Assembly: GCA_028274825.1 (NCBI GenBank)
Contig: JAQCMZ010000151.1
Location: 1-12,918 of the forward strand
Reading direction: 5' to 3'
DNA: 12,918 nucleotides
DNA from: Haloferacaceae archaeon
GTDB lineage: Archaea; Halobacteriota; Halobacteria; Halobacteriales; Haloferacaceae
In this document: piece by piece, positions 1-5,224 of the stretch
Layout: each line of letters starts with the position of its first letter
Numbering within the stretch: position 1 is the first letter of the stretch
Made by a program: the position numbers and the translations under genes
The notes under the pieces: model-generated
Seen by the model: the letters and a program-made list of their open reading frames with translations, nothing else
The model's database searches: none
Told to the model about the DNA's origin: nothing

Positions 1-483
1 GAGTTGCCGATGGACCCTGCCGGGGGGTTTTCTCCGTACCGGGAGGTGGAATCGTATCTGGACTATCAGGCGTCCAAATTCGTCGACCGGTTCGACGCCA
101 ACTCGTATCTGTATCTCACGCGCGCGATGGACGAGTACGACCTCTCTGCGGGATACGGGTCAGACCGAAAAGCAATCGCGGCGTTTGAAGGCGAATTGTT
201 ACTGATGTCGTTTTCTGGTGACTGGCATTTCACGCCGAGACAAGCACACGAACTCAGGGATGCCGCAGAGACGGTCGATATCCCGGTTGTACACCATCTC
301 GTCGACTCCGATCACGGTCACGATGCGTTCCTCGTCGAACCAGAAAAAGTCGGCCCGCCGCTTCGAGGATTCATTGCTGACGGTGTCGATGCGAAGACCG
401 TCTCTGACACGTCTCGGAAAACGGTGGAAGATGCTGCTGAGAAAGCACACGCTCCTGTGCATACGGGCCTATTCCACGGGTGA
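1..483 (+). CDS. metX: Homoserine O-acetyltransferase, C-terminal part (cut by window start)
   Basis: This is the last 160 codons of an alpha/beta-hydrolase acyltransferase that acetylates homoserine with acetyl-CoA, the step that commits homoserine to methionine synthesis. The frame is open from base 1, so the N-terminal half with the nucleophile serine lies outside the window. Visible MetX features are the strand with the catalytic Asp (SGDWHFTP, Asp codon at 220-222) and the catalytic His in GHDAFL (His codon at 319-321). In this family these complete a Ser-Asp-His triad. The tail ending in HAPVHTGLFHG looks like a natural haloarchaeal C-terminus, so the mobile-element debris that starts right after the stop does not appear to have truncated it. 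metY, the next enzyme of the pathway, lies 1.3 kb downstream on the same strand. I am confident of the family. Homoserine O-succinyltransferase activity cannot be excluded from the C-terminus alone. Confidence 0.92.
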   Translation, partial: ELPMDPAGGFSPYREVESYLDYQASKFVDRFDANSYLYLTRAMDEYDLSAGYGSDRKAIAAFEGELLLMSFSGDWHFTPRQAHELRDAAETVDIPVVHHLVDSDHGHDAFLVEPEKVGPPLRGFIADGVDAKTVSDTSRKTVEDAAEKAHAPVHTGLFHG

Positions 484-495
484 GGCGGCACAATA

Positions 496-567
496 ATGAA
501 ACTCGTCGCTTCAGGAGTCAACGTCTTTGGGTTCACAGCGGGAACAGCGCGGAAGCCCACGGCTTGA
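496..567 (+). pseudogene. Very short open frame, possibly the decayed end of a tnpB gene
   Basis: An ATG at 496 opens a 23-residue frame (reading KLVASGVNVFGFTAGTARKP in its middle) that ends with TGA at 565-567. It starts 12 bases after the metX stop. There is no evidence that it is expressed as a gene. The TAGTAR stretch suggests the remains of a TnpB C-terminus, based on memory of haloarchaeal TnpB tails and not on a search. Confidence 0.25.
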
Positions 568-571
568 GCCG
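556..571. repeat. Copy 1 of the hairpin CCCACGGCTNNAGCCG
   Basis: The 16-mer CCCACGGCTTGAGCCG forms the stem CGGCT/AGCCG. Two more copies differing only in the two central bases are at 1718-1733 and 3596-3611; the third is the right-end hairpin of the TnpB element at 3584-5050. This copy therefore probably comes from an element end. Confidence 0.6.
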
Positions 572-925
572 GAGGAAGCGCGTAATCGGTATGAGACTTC
601 AACAAAGAGTATGACATACGTCTCACAGGCCCAGAAGCGGCCGGTGAGACGGGCAGTCTGTCAGCCCTACCGGTGGGGATACTGAACGAGTCCCTCTGAC
701 TCCCCTGCTGGAAGCCGCCTGAGAAAGCCCGGGTTTCGAAAGAGATGGGTGTGGGGCTGTCCGCTCGTGGAGCACGACACTTGCGAGTCCACCGACAAGC
801 CCACCCGTTTACGGGTGGGGAGCTGACAAAAGCTACAGCACGGAGCTTACTGCGCGAATAAGCGAATTCAGAGCCACAGTCGAGTCTCGAACAGCTATTC
901 TGATCCTGCAGGCTCAGAAGTGGCT

Positions 926-963
926 CTTGACATCCTCCTGCGCCTGAAGACGCAGGAATCCCG
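926..963 (-). repeat. Right-end hairpin of the mini-element
   Basis: The 7-bp stem TCCTGCG (936-942)/CGCAGGA (951-957) is flanked by TTGACATCC on one side and ATCCC on the other. It has the same layout as the right end at 3584-3621, where the stem sequence differs but the flanks agree. Stem sequence changing while flanks and shape stay is expected for ends recognised as single-stranded hairpins by a TnpA transposase. Confidence 0.7.
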
Positions 964-1049
964 AGCGGTGGGAGTTTCAGCTTCGCAACCATGAGTCTGC
1001 CACTTACCGGGAATTCGTTTACCCCAGCCATCGTGGACAGCGGCTGACC

Positions 1050-1121
1050 GGCGGTGACGAGAACGAAGTTCTCGGTGGCACATCAGAAATCGAAGATTTC
1101 TGAGGACGGTGCCAAACCGCC
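1050..1121. repeat. Nested stem-loop cluster: two 3-base-loop hairpins inside an older hairpin
   Basis: The outer stem GGCGGT (1050-1055)/ACCGCC (1116-1121) encloses hairpin A, CGAGAAC/GTTCTCG with loop GAA (1058-1074), and a second arm TGGCAC (1076-1081)/GTGCCA (1109-1114). That arm carries hairpin B, TCAGAAATC/GATTTCTGA with loop GAA (1083-1103, 9-bp perfect stem). The fuller element has only a plain hairpin at the same place, GGCTG (3715-3719)/CAGCC (3727-3731), followed by the same downstream sequence. The extra bases thus sit inside a pre-existing loop. Confidence 0.75.
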
Positions 1122-1146
1122 GTTATTCCTATCCTCGGTATCCCTT

Positions 1147-1180
1147 GACTCCCATCTGTTGTGTGTGCCAGCAGGGAGTC
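1147..1180. repeat. Inserted long stem-loop
   Basis: GACTCCC (1147-1153) pairs with GGGAGTC (1174-1180), and an inner stem CTGTTG/CAGCAG continues it with one G-T pair and a two-base bulge. The flanks, CCTATC on one side and GGACTCGGAGTT on the other, are adjacent in the fuller element (3738-3763) with only about seven bases between them. About 57 bases containing this hairpin are extra here. Confidence 0.65.
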
Positions 1181-1296
1181 GCTGACCCGTCAACGGACTC
1201 GGAGTTCCCTTTGAGGCTTGCTCGACCAACAGGCACAGAGGCGAACGTGATTGCGTCCGTGTTCACCGTGTTGGCGGTTCGGAGACTGTGGTTCAA

Positions 1297-1419
1297 CAAT
1301 CGAAGATTGGTGTCATCACGAGAATCTGTGATTCTCGAACGATCTCAGTACTGGCGGGGAGACCGCCTCCGGAGGTCGTTCGGAATCGCTCCGTTCCGAC
1401 CTTCCCTCCTGCTAGGAGG
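1297..1419. repeat. Run of stem-loops, several with 3-base loops
   Basis: In order: CAATC/GATTG with loop GAA (1297-1309); CGAGAATC/GATTCTCG with loop TGT (1319-1337, 8-bp perfect stem); the palindrome CCTCCGGAGG (1366-1375); TCGGAA (1380-1385)/TTCCGA (1394-1399); and CCTCCT/AGGAGG with loop GCT (1405-1419). They fill the position where the fuller element carries the body of tnpB. I see no reading frame that explains them. Confidence 0.65.
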
Positions 1420-1498
1420 TGTTACGAGTTGAAACAACAGATTAGAAACTCGGGAACGCCATCGAACGGTGGTGCGTGTAGTGTATTGTCGGATTCAT

Positions 1499-1614
1499 CC
1501 CGCGTCGCCAGACGGCGTCTGGCGGGCAGTCACGCGGAGCGTGACGACGATGCAAATCACCGATTTGCAGGTAGTCAGCACTCTGCGAGTGCTGACGACG
1601 CCTCAAGGCGCGGG
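1499..1614. repeat. Left-end hairpin interrupted by four tandem 3-base-loop hairpins
   Basis: The outer arms CCCGCG (1499-1504) and CGCGGG (1609-1614), with CC-TCAA-GG next to the second arm, make the left-end hairpin seen in simple form at 5017-5036. Between the arms are four perfect hairpins in a row: CGCCAGAC/GTCTGGCG, loop GGC (1506-1524); GTCACGC/GCGTGAC, loop GGA (1529-1545); TGCAAATC/GATTTGCA, loop ACC (1551-1569); and GTCAGCACTC/GAGTGCTGAC, loop TGC (1574-1596). Stem sequences are unrelated to one another, stem lengths are 7 to 10 bp, and spacers are 4 to 5 bases. Removing about 96 bases (1505-1600) restores an ordinary left end. Confidence 0.8.
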
Positions 1615-1628
1615 TATTCTCCTTGCTC

Positions 1629-1637
1629 TGTATAAAC
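1629..1637 (+). promoter_or_regulatory. Possible TATA box upstream of metY, just outside the mini-element
   Basis: TGTATAAAC is the best TATA-like match between the mini-element and metY. Transcription would begin about 25 bases later and give a leader of roughly 130 bases before the metY ATG. It could be a leftover native promoter or one brought in by the element. Weak support. Confidence 0.3.
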
Positions 1638-1717
1638 CAGCCGTCAAAGCGGGCACACAACGGGGGCTGAGACGCGACCGAGCGTAGTTGCTGACATACA
1701 CCAGAGCGAGACGAGCG

Positions 1718-1733
1718 CCCACGGCTGCAGCCG
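1718..1733. repeat. Copy 2 of the hairpin CCCACGGCTNNAGCCG
   Basis: CCCACGGCTGCAGCCG differs from the copies at 556-571 and 3596-3611 only in its two central bases. TGACAT lies at 1692-1697, so this may be a worn right end of a third element, but the spacing is longer than in the other two ends. Confidence 0.45.
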
Positions 1734-1754
1734 GTAGTGAGACTCGACCCCCGG

Positions 1755-1768
1755 AGGCTTTTTCCCGG
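1755..1768 (+). promoter_or_regulatory. Possible core promoter of metY
   Basis: A T-rich box (GCTTTTT, about 1758-1764) lies some 28 bases before the metY ATG, the usual place for a haloarchaeal TATA-like box serving a nearly leaderless transcript. It sits in the loop of CCCGG (1750-1754)/CCGGG (1766-1770). The match to a TATA box is poor. Confidence 0.3.
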
Positions 1769-1788
1769 GCTTGAAACAAACAACAGTG

Positions 1789-3075
1789 ATGTCAGATGAA
1801 CACGGATTCGAAACACGCAGTCTCCACGCAGGCCAGGAACCGGACCCAGTGACCGGGGCGCGTGCCCCGCCACTGTACCAGACTACCTCGTTCGTGTTCG
1901 ACGATGCCGATCACGCCGCTCGGCTGTTCGCGCTCGAGGAGGAGGGGAACATTTACTCGCGAATCATGAACCCGACTAACGCCGTTCTCGAAAAGCGACT
2001 GGCGTCGCTCGAGGGCGGTATCGGGGCGGTCGCGACCGCATCCGGCATGGCGTCGCTCAACCTGGCGACGTTCCTTCTCGCCGGGGCGGGTGACAACATC
2101 GTCACCAGTTCCTCACTGTATGGAGGGACGTATACGTACTTTACACACACTATCGACCGGCGAGGCGTGACCGCCCGGTTCGTCGAGACGCTGGATTACG
2201 AGTCATACTCGGAGGCGATCGATGAGAACACTGCATACGTCCATCTTGAGACAATCGGCAATCCAGCCTTAGATACCCCGGACATCCAGCAAGTGGCTGA
2301 TATCGCACACGAACATGGGGTCCCGCTGTTCATCGACAACACGTTTGCAACGCCAGCGCTGTGCCGGCCTCTCGAACACGGCGCCGATCTCCTTTGGGAA
2401 TCGACCACGAAGTGGGTTCACGGCGCCGGCACGACAATCGGAGGAGCGCTCGTCGATGGTGGAAACTTCCCGTGGGCAGACCACCCAGACCGATTCCCCG
2501 AAATCGCCACAGACAATCCCGCATATCACGGGGTCAACTTCGCCGAGCGGTTCGGCGATGCTGCGTTCACTTACGCGGCTATCGCACGCGGCCTCCGTGA
2601 TCTGGGGAACGCACAGTCGCCGTTCGATTCCTGGCAGACTGTGCAGAAACTCGAGACGCTGCCCCTGCGAATGGATCGCCACTGTGAGAACGCACAAATT
2701 GTCGCAGAATTCCTCGACGATCATCCCGCCGTCGCGTGGGTCGACTACCCCGGTCTCGAGGATCATCACACCCACGGTAACGCCTCTCAGTATCTTGACG
2801 GCGGCTACGGCGGGATGATCAGTTTCGGGCTCGCTGGCGGATACGACGCTGCCGAGACGACAGTCGAGGAAACCGAACTGGCATCGTTGTTGGCTAACGT
2901 CGGCGACGCCAAAACGCTCGTCATCCATCCCGCCTCCACAACCCATCAGCAGCTAACTGACGAAGAAAAGCAAACTGCAGGAGTCACAGACGATATGGTG
3001 CGATTGTCCGTCGGAATCGAAAATCCGGAAGATATTCTGGCAGACATCGATCAGGCTATCAGCGAAGCGAGCTGA
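1789..3075 (+). CDS. metY: O-acetylhomoserine sulfhydrylase (PLP-dependent)
   Basis: A cytosolic enzyme of the Cys/Met metabolism PLP family that joins O-acetylhomoserine with sulfide to give homocysteine. The product has 428 residues, the normal size for O-acetylhomoserine aminocarboxypropyltransferases, longer than typical cystathionine gamma-synthases (about 380-400). Motifs seen: N-terminal ETRSLHAGQ, PLYQTTSFVF, YSRIMNPT near residues 55-65, ATASGMAS, the PLP-phosphate segment, FIDNTFATP, and ESTTKWVHGAG with the Schiff-base lysine at residue 208. The ATG at 1789 is chosen over the in-frame TTG at 1771 because MSDEHGFETRSLHAGQ is the usual N-terminus. It follows metX on the same strand, which supports the acetylhomoserine route. 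The separation of the two genes by mobile-element debris suggests metY now needs its own promoter. A role in methionine gamma-lyase chemistry is possible for this fold but less likely in this context. Confidence 0.95.
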   Translation: MSDEHGFETRSLHAGQEPDPVTGARAPPLYQTTSFVFDDADHAARLFALEEEGNIYSRIMNPTNAVLEKRLASLEGGIGAVATASGMASLNLATFLLAGAGDNIVTSSSLYGGTYTYFTHTIDRRGVTARFVETLDYESYSEAIDENTAYVHLETIGNPALDTPDIQQVADIAHEHGVPLFIDNTFATPALCRPLEHGADLLWESTTKWVHGAGTTIGGALVDGGNFPWADHPDRFPEIATDNPAYHGVNFAERFGDAAFTYAAIARGLRDLGNAQSPFDSWQTVQKLETLPLRMDRHCENAQIVAEFLDDHPAVAWVDYPGLEDHHTHGNASQYLDGGYGGMISFGLAGGYDAAETTVEETELASLLANVGDAKTLVIHPASTTHQQLTDEEKQTAGVTDDMVRLSVGIENPEDILADIDQAISEAS

Positions 3076-3235
3076 TCGCAAACTTGCCCGTTCACCTGTC
3101 CGAACACAGCCGTGATACCACTCTATCACACATCTCGGCGAGTCACAACTACTCCGAACTTCCTGATGTGGTGTGATCTCCGGCAGCCAGACGAAACTCG
3201 GGGGTGAACCTAACTAGAGACGATTTAGGGGAAAC
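3076..3235. other. Short gap between convergent metY and ferredoxin genes
   Basis: No gene is seen. GTGATA (3112-3117)/TATCAC (3124-3129) is a 6-bp stem-loop that could help end transcription, but no T-run follows it, so a terminator is not supported. Confidence 0.3.
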
Positions 3236-3478
3236 TCAGACAATCTGTTCGCCATCATCGTCGTAGATAGCGATAGCATCGACTGGACAGACACGGGCGG
3301 CGAATTTTGCGTCGGACTCTTCATCCTCGGGGATCTCTCTGACGAACAGCTCTTCCTCGCGTTCGTCACTGTCTTTCAGATCCGCTTTGCCGTCGGTTTT
3401 GTTGGCCTCAAAGGCGTCCCACTCTTCGACACACTGATACATTCCGATACACGTGTCGCGATCGTATTCAACTCGCAT
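3236..3478 (-). CDS. Small ferredoxin, probably binding one 3Fe-4S type cluster
   Basis: An 80-residue, very acidic electron-transfer protein. Only three cysteines are present: Cys10 and Cys16 in CIGMYQC, and Cys64 in CPVDAI. A C-x5-C ... CP arrangement is typical of single-cluster ferredoxins carrying 3Fe-4S, or 4Fe-4S with a non-cysteine ligand, as used by many P450s. The haloarchaeal plant-type 2Fe-2S ferredoxin is different in sequence and longer. The middle (residues 20-55) is a charged insertion between the two halves of the cluster site. The start at 3478 is an ATG giving the conserved MRVEYDRDTC. On the other side of the TnpB element lies a divergent cytochrome P450, so this could be its electron donor; that is inference from position. 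The cluster type is predicted only. Confidence 0.88.
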   Translation of the reverse strand: MRVEYDRDTCIGMYQCVEEWDAFEANKTDGKADLKDSDEREEELFVREIPEDEESDAKFAARVCPVDAIAIYDDDGEQIV

Positions 3479-3589
3479 ATGTATCTTTTAGTTGAGCAAA
3501 CACATATCGCTGGCGCCAAGCGCCGTCGTGACCGGTGGACAGCAGTTCGAGTTCGTCTGAAACGACGGTGGGATATTTCCGAGACTTGA

Positions 3590-3850
3590 CCTCCTCCCAC
3601 GGCTACAGCCGTGGGATTCCCACGGCACCGCTGGATTGGGATGTTGTGGTTCACGGTCCCACCTGTTCTTGTGGGGCCACTCTCCCCGTTGATTTGTCGA
3701 ACAAGTGTACCGATGGCTGGGCCAAACAGCCGTTACTCCTATCATCTTCAGGACTCGGAGTTACCGTCGCACGCATGTTTTCCGCCGCATTCACATCGCT
3801 ATTCGCAACCAACCCACAGTGGTCACAGATGTACAAGCCACGTTCAACAC
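3590..3850 (-). ncRNA. Predicted omega RNA region at the tnpB 3' end
   Basis: In IS200/IS605 TnpB systems the guide RNA overlaps the 3' end of tnpB and runs through the right end. Here that interval covers the zinc ribbon and third catalytic Asp codons, the hairpin GGCTG/CAGCC (3715-3731) and the end hairpin. The mini-element at 926-1625 preserves parts of the same interval, which fits its being functional or recently so. The 5' boundary is a guess. Confidence 0.45.
3596..3615 (-). repeat. Right-end hairpin of the tnpB element (copy 3 of CCCACGGCTNNAGCCG)
   Basis: A perfect 8-bp stem, CCCACGGC (3596-3603)/GCCGTGGG (3608-3615), loop TACA, sits 35 bases after the tnpB stop. In TnpB systems this end hairpin is both a TnpA recognition structure and the 3' part of the omega RNA, with the guide read from the DNA just beyond it. 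Confidence 0.75.
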
Positions 3851-4910
3851 GGTTGGACTTTGGTTTCGCGCCACACTCACAGCACGTTATCGACGTTGCC
3901 AAATTGGACTCGTCAACGCGCTCTAGCTCAATACCGCGTTCTTCGGCTTTGTGCTCGATCTGACTCAGGAGTGTTTCAAACGCCCAATCATGCAGACGCT
4001 TATTGCCGTGTCTTCCCCAGTCTTCATCCTCACGGATATTCTTCGAGTGGGCGACCGCTATCGTTGCTCCGTCACGGTCATCGCACTGCTGAACGATATC
4101 TTTCGACACGGCGTGCAAGAAGTGGTCCTGCCGCCGTGATTTCGTTCATCGTGCCCATTCTGCTGTCTCACTCGGACCAGTGTCACCCTCTGTATCGTAT
4201 TCGATGTGTCGAAAGTAGTGCGCGTCTTCTTTCAGCGCAGTCCCTGGATACAGGAGTGTCTCATCACCACCCGAGACTGCCGCTGTGTTGCAGATTCCGA
4301 GGTCGATACCGGCAGTCCGCTCACCAGCGGCATTCTGCGTTTCGACAGAGGTGTTGCAGATGAAGTGCAACTCCCATGTGTCGCCAACCCAGACTGCTCG
4401 CACAGTTTGAACAGTCTGAACGTCTGTGAGCGTGTAGTCAGCCCTCTCGGAATGCTCACAGAGAATGTAGTCTGCGGCGTACCGTGAGGGTTTCATGTTC
4501 GCGCCTTTTGACAGGCGGACACGGTTGTCGTCAGTGTCGAGTTTGAAGCCGTTATTTTTCCACGTGACGGTTGAGCGTGGGTGTTCGTCGCCGTGTTTGC
4601 GGTAGCCGGGCGGGTTGTGGTCTGGGTTAGTTTGGTTGTATTATGAATGAAAGGCGTCGGAAAGTTCTTGAAGAACTTTTTGACTGGATTGACTGTGCAG
4701 GTTGGTGTAGTTAACGTGACCTTTCAGGTACGATGTGAGTTCCTCGCTTTCGGGGATGTGGTCGATAGCATCCCAGACCCGCTGGATGGTCCAGCGCCCG
4801 ACGTTCCAGAGTGTGGATGCGGCGTAGCCATGTGAATCAAGGTCGTCGTGGACTTGTGAGTGGTTCTGGATGGTGGCTTTCACCGTCCGTGTGACGACCT
4901 GATTCGGCAC
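3651..4910 (-). pseudogene. tnpB: tnpB, RNA-guided RuvC-like nuclease, with two in-frame stop codons
   Basis: A frame of 419 codons, normal length for haloarchaeal TnpB, reads through without a frameshift but contains TAA at codon 90 (4641-4643) and TGA at codon 255 (4146-4148). The TGA sits where an Arg codon (CGA) would be expected, between EWAR and TKSRRQDHF. All catalytic parts are present: first Asp in GIDLG (codon 203), Glu in NIRED (codon 294), a zinc ribbon with C-x2-C at ITCCECG and at CDHCG, and the third Asp in NSDVNAAENM (codon 372). The start is taken as GTG at 4910, 26 bases from the centre of a strong TATA box. TnpB uses an omega RNA to cut DNA and help keep the transposon at its site. 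As written, the gene can give only an 89-residue piece unless stops are read through. Confidence 0.9.
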
Positions 4911-4928
4911 ACGCAGGCGTAGTAAATT

Positions 4929-4942
4929 GAATTTATATACTT
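4929..4942 (-). promoter_or_regulatory. TATA box of tnpB
   Basis: On the minus strand AAGTATATAAATTC is a near-ideal archaeal TATA box. Its centre is about 26 bases from the GTG at 4910, so the transcript would start at or next to the start codon (leaderless). This is the strongest TATA box in the window and supports the chosen start. Confidence 0.7.
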
Positions 4943-5006
4943 GTTCTGGTTCGGTGACTCGTGGAATATCCAGACGAGCGTAGAAGCGTGGATTGTGTCA
5001 GCAGTG

Positions 5007-5044
5007 TCGGATTCATCCCACGAGTAAAGTCGTGGGCATTCTCC
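5007..5044 (-). repeat. Left-end hairpin of the tnpB element
   Basis: CCCACGA (5017-5023)/TCGTGGG (5030-5036) with a 6-base loop sits between GGATTCATC and CATTCTCC. The matching end of the mini-element (1490-1621) has the same flanks around a different stem. Confidence 0.7.
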
Positions 5045-5050
5045 TCGAAC

Positions 5051-5224
5051 TTTTGTAAGGGGATGACACGCTCCTCCGGCGGAGTTCGGCACACGTGGCA
5101 GGTGATTGATTTCCACGCACGGTTGAAGCCGGTGGCTCTCTTCGGGATGCTGAAGACAGATGAAGTCGAAATCGGAGACAGGCCGACAGAATTCTTAACC
5201 GCGTTCCGGCCTTTCTATCATCTA
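5051..5224. other. Gap between the TnpB element and the P450 gene
   Basis: No gene is seen. A small hairpin CTCC/GGAG with loop GGC (5074-5084) lies just outside the element. The P450 frame stays open through this gap, but the codons do not look like a P450 N-terminus. Confidence 0.4.
5191..5198 (+). promoter_or_regulatory. Possible TATA box of the P450 gene
   Basis: ATTCTTAA is centred about 31 bases before the ATG at 5225, the spacing for a leaderless or nearly leaderless haloarchaeal transcript. It lies outside the TnpB element, so the insertion appears to have left the promoter core intact. Confidence 0.45.

Larger units (their letters stand above)
484..830 (+). mobile_element. Right-end fragment of an IS200/IS605 TnpB-type element (plus orientation)
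   Basis: No intact gene is visible. The block ends in a strong hairpin, CCCACCCGT (800-808) pairing with ACGGGTGGG (811-819), followed by GGAGCTGAC. This resembles the right ends of haloarchaeal IS1341-type elements and the pattern GGGAGGATGTCAAG read on the minus strand of the two other elements here. Upstream, bases 528-551 read GFTAGTAR on the plus strand, then stops appear. From memory, similar peptides occur in the C-terminal tails of one haloarchaeal TnpB group, so this may be a decayed tnpB 3' end. Other stem-loops: GTCTCAC (620-626) with GTGAGAC (644-650) around an inner GGCC/GGCC stem, and CCCACGGCTTGAGCCG at 556-571. I see no left end, so the start of the element is not defined; it may begin right after the metX stop. 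Confidence 0.55.
926..1625 (-). mobile_element. Protein-less mini-element derived from an IS1341-type (IS200/IS605) TnpB transposon
   Basis: On the minus strand this about 0.7-kb unit has both ends of the fuller element at 3584-5050. The right end reads (plus strand) CTTGACATCCTCC followed by hairpin TCCTGCG (936-942)/CGCAGGA (951-957) and ATCCC; the other element has CTTGACCTCCTCC plus a hairpin and ATTCCC. The left end shares GTCGGATTCATCCC, a hairpin and ATTCTCC with 5007-5044. Inside, two tnpB pieces align: 1250-1292 matches the segment around the third catalytic Asp and second zinc-ribbon half, with the Cys replaced, and 1109-1132 matches 3719-3740. The rest of tnpB, roughly 1 kb, is gone. 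Extra stem-loops fill the unit. Similar non-coding elements in Haloquadratum walsbyi are called PATEs (palindrome-associated transposable elements); that link is from memory. Confidence 0.75.
3584..5050 (-). mobile_element. IS1341-type (IS200/IS605 family) element carrying tnpB only
   Basis: About 1.47 kb with both ends and a full-length tnpB frame but no tnpA, so it would need a TnpA from elsewhere to move. The right end (plus strand 3584-3621) has CTTGACCTCCTCC then the hairpin CCCACGGC/GCCGTGGG and ATTCCC. The left end (5007-5044) has GTCGGATTCATCCC, hairpin CCCACGA/TCGTGGG and ATTCTCC. The same end motifs frame the mini-element at 926-1625. The element lies between the ferredoxin and the P450. 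Exact ends are not fixed: elements of this family make no target duplication, so an empty site in a related genome would be needed. Confidence 0.85.

Noticed and set aside
318..1031. A 237-codon open frame on the minus strand overlapping metX and the element remnants
   Set aside because: It runs antisense to the well-supported metX C-terminus and through hairpin-rich debris, its composition is Arg/Ser/Pro-rich and not acidic, and no motif is seen. It is a shadow frame.
1499..1614. Could the tandem hairpins be a CRISPR array?
   Set aside because: There is no repeated sequence: the stems differ completely and the spacers are only 4 to 5 bases. No cas genes are nearby.
2269..2946. A 225-codon open frame antisense to metY
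   Set aside because: metY has clear PLP-enzyme motifs over its full length; long antisense frames are common in GC-rich haloarchaeal genes.
4661..4679. A perfect 8-bp hairpin with 3-base loop (AAAGTTCT/AGAACTTT, loop TGA) inside tnpB
   Set aside because: It has the same shape as the mini-element hairpins, but these bases encode the TnpB segment KVLQELS, which looks native to the family, so the palindrome is most simply a chance result of codon choice.
3651..4910. tnpB as three separate short genes
   Set aside because: The three open pieces are in the same frame, separated only by single stop codons, and together give one TnpB of normal length with motifs in the right order.
4961..5224. An N-terminal extension of the P450 starting at 4961
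   Set aside because: It would run through the left end of the TnpB element and does not look like a P450 N-terminus. The ATG at 5225 begins the standard sequence and has a TATA-like box at the right distance.
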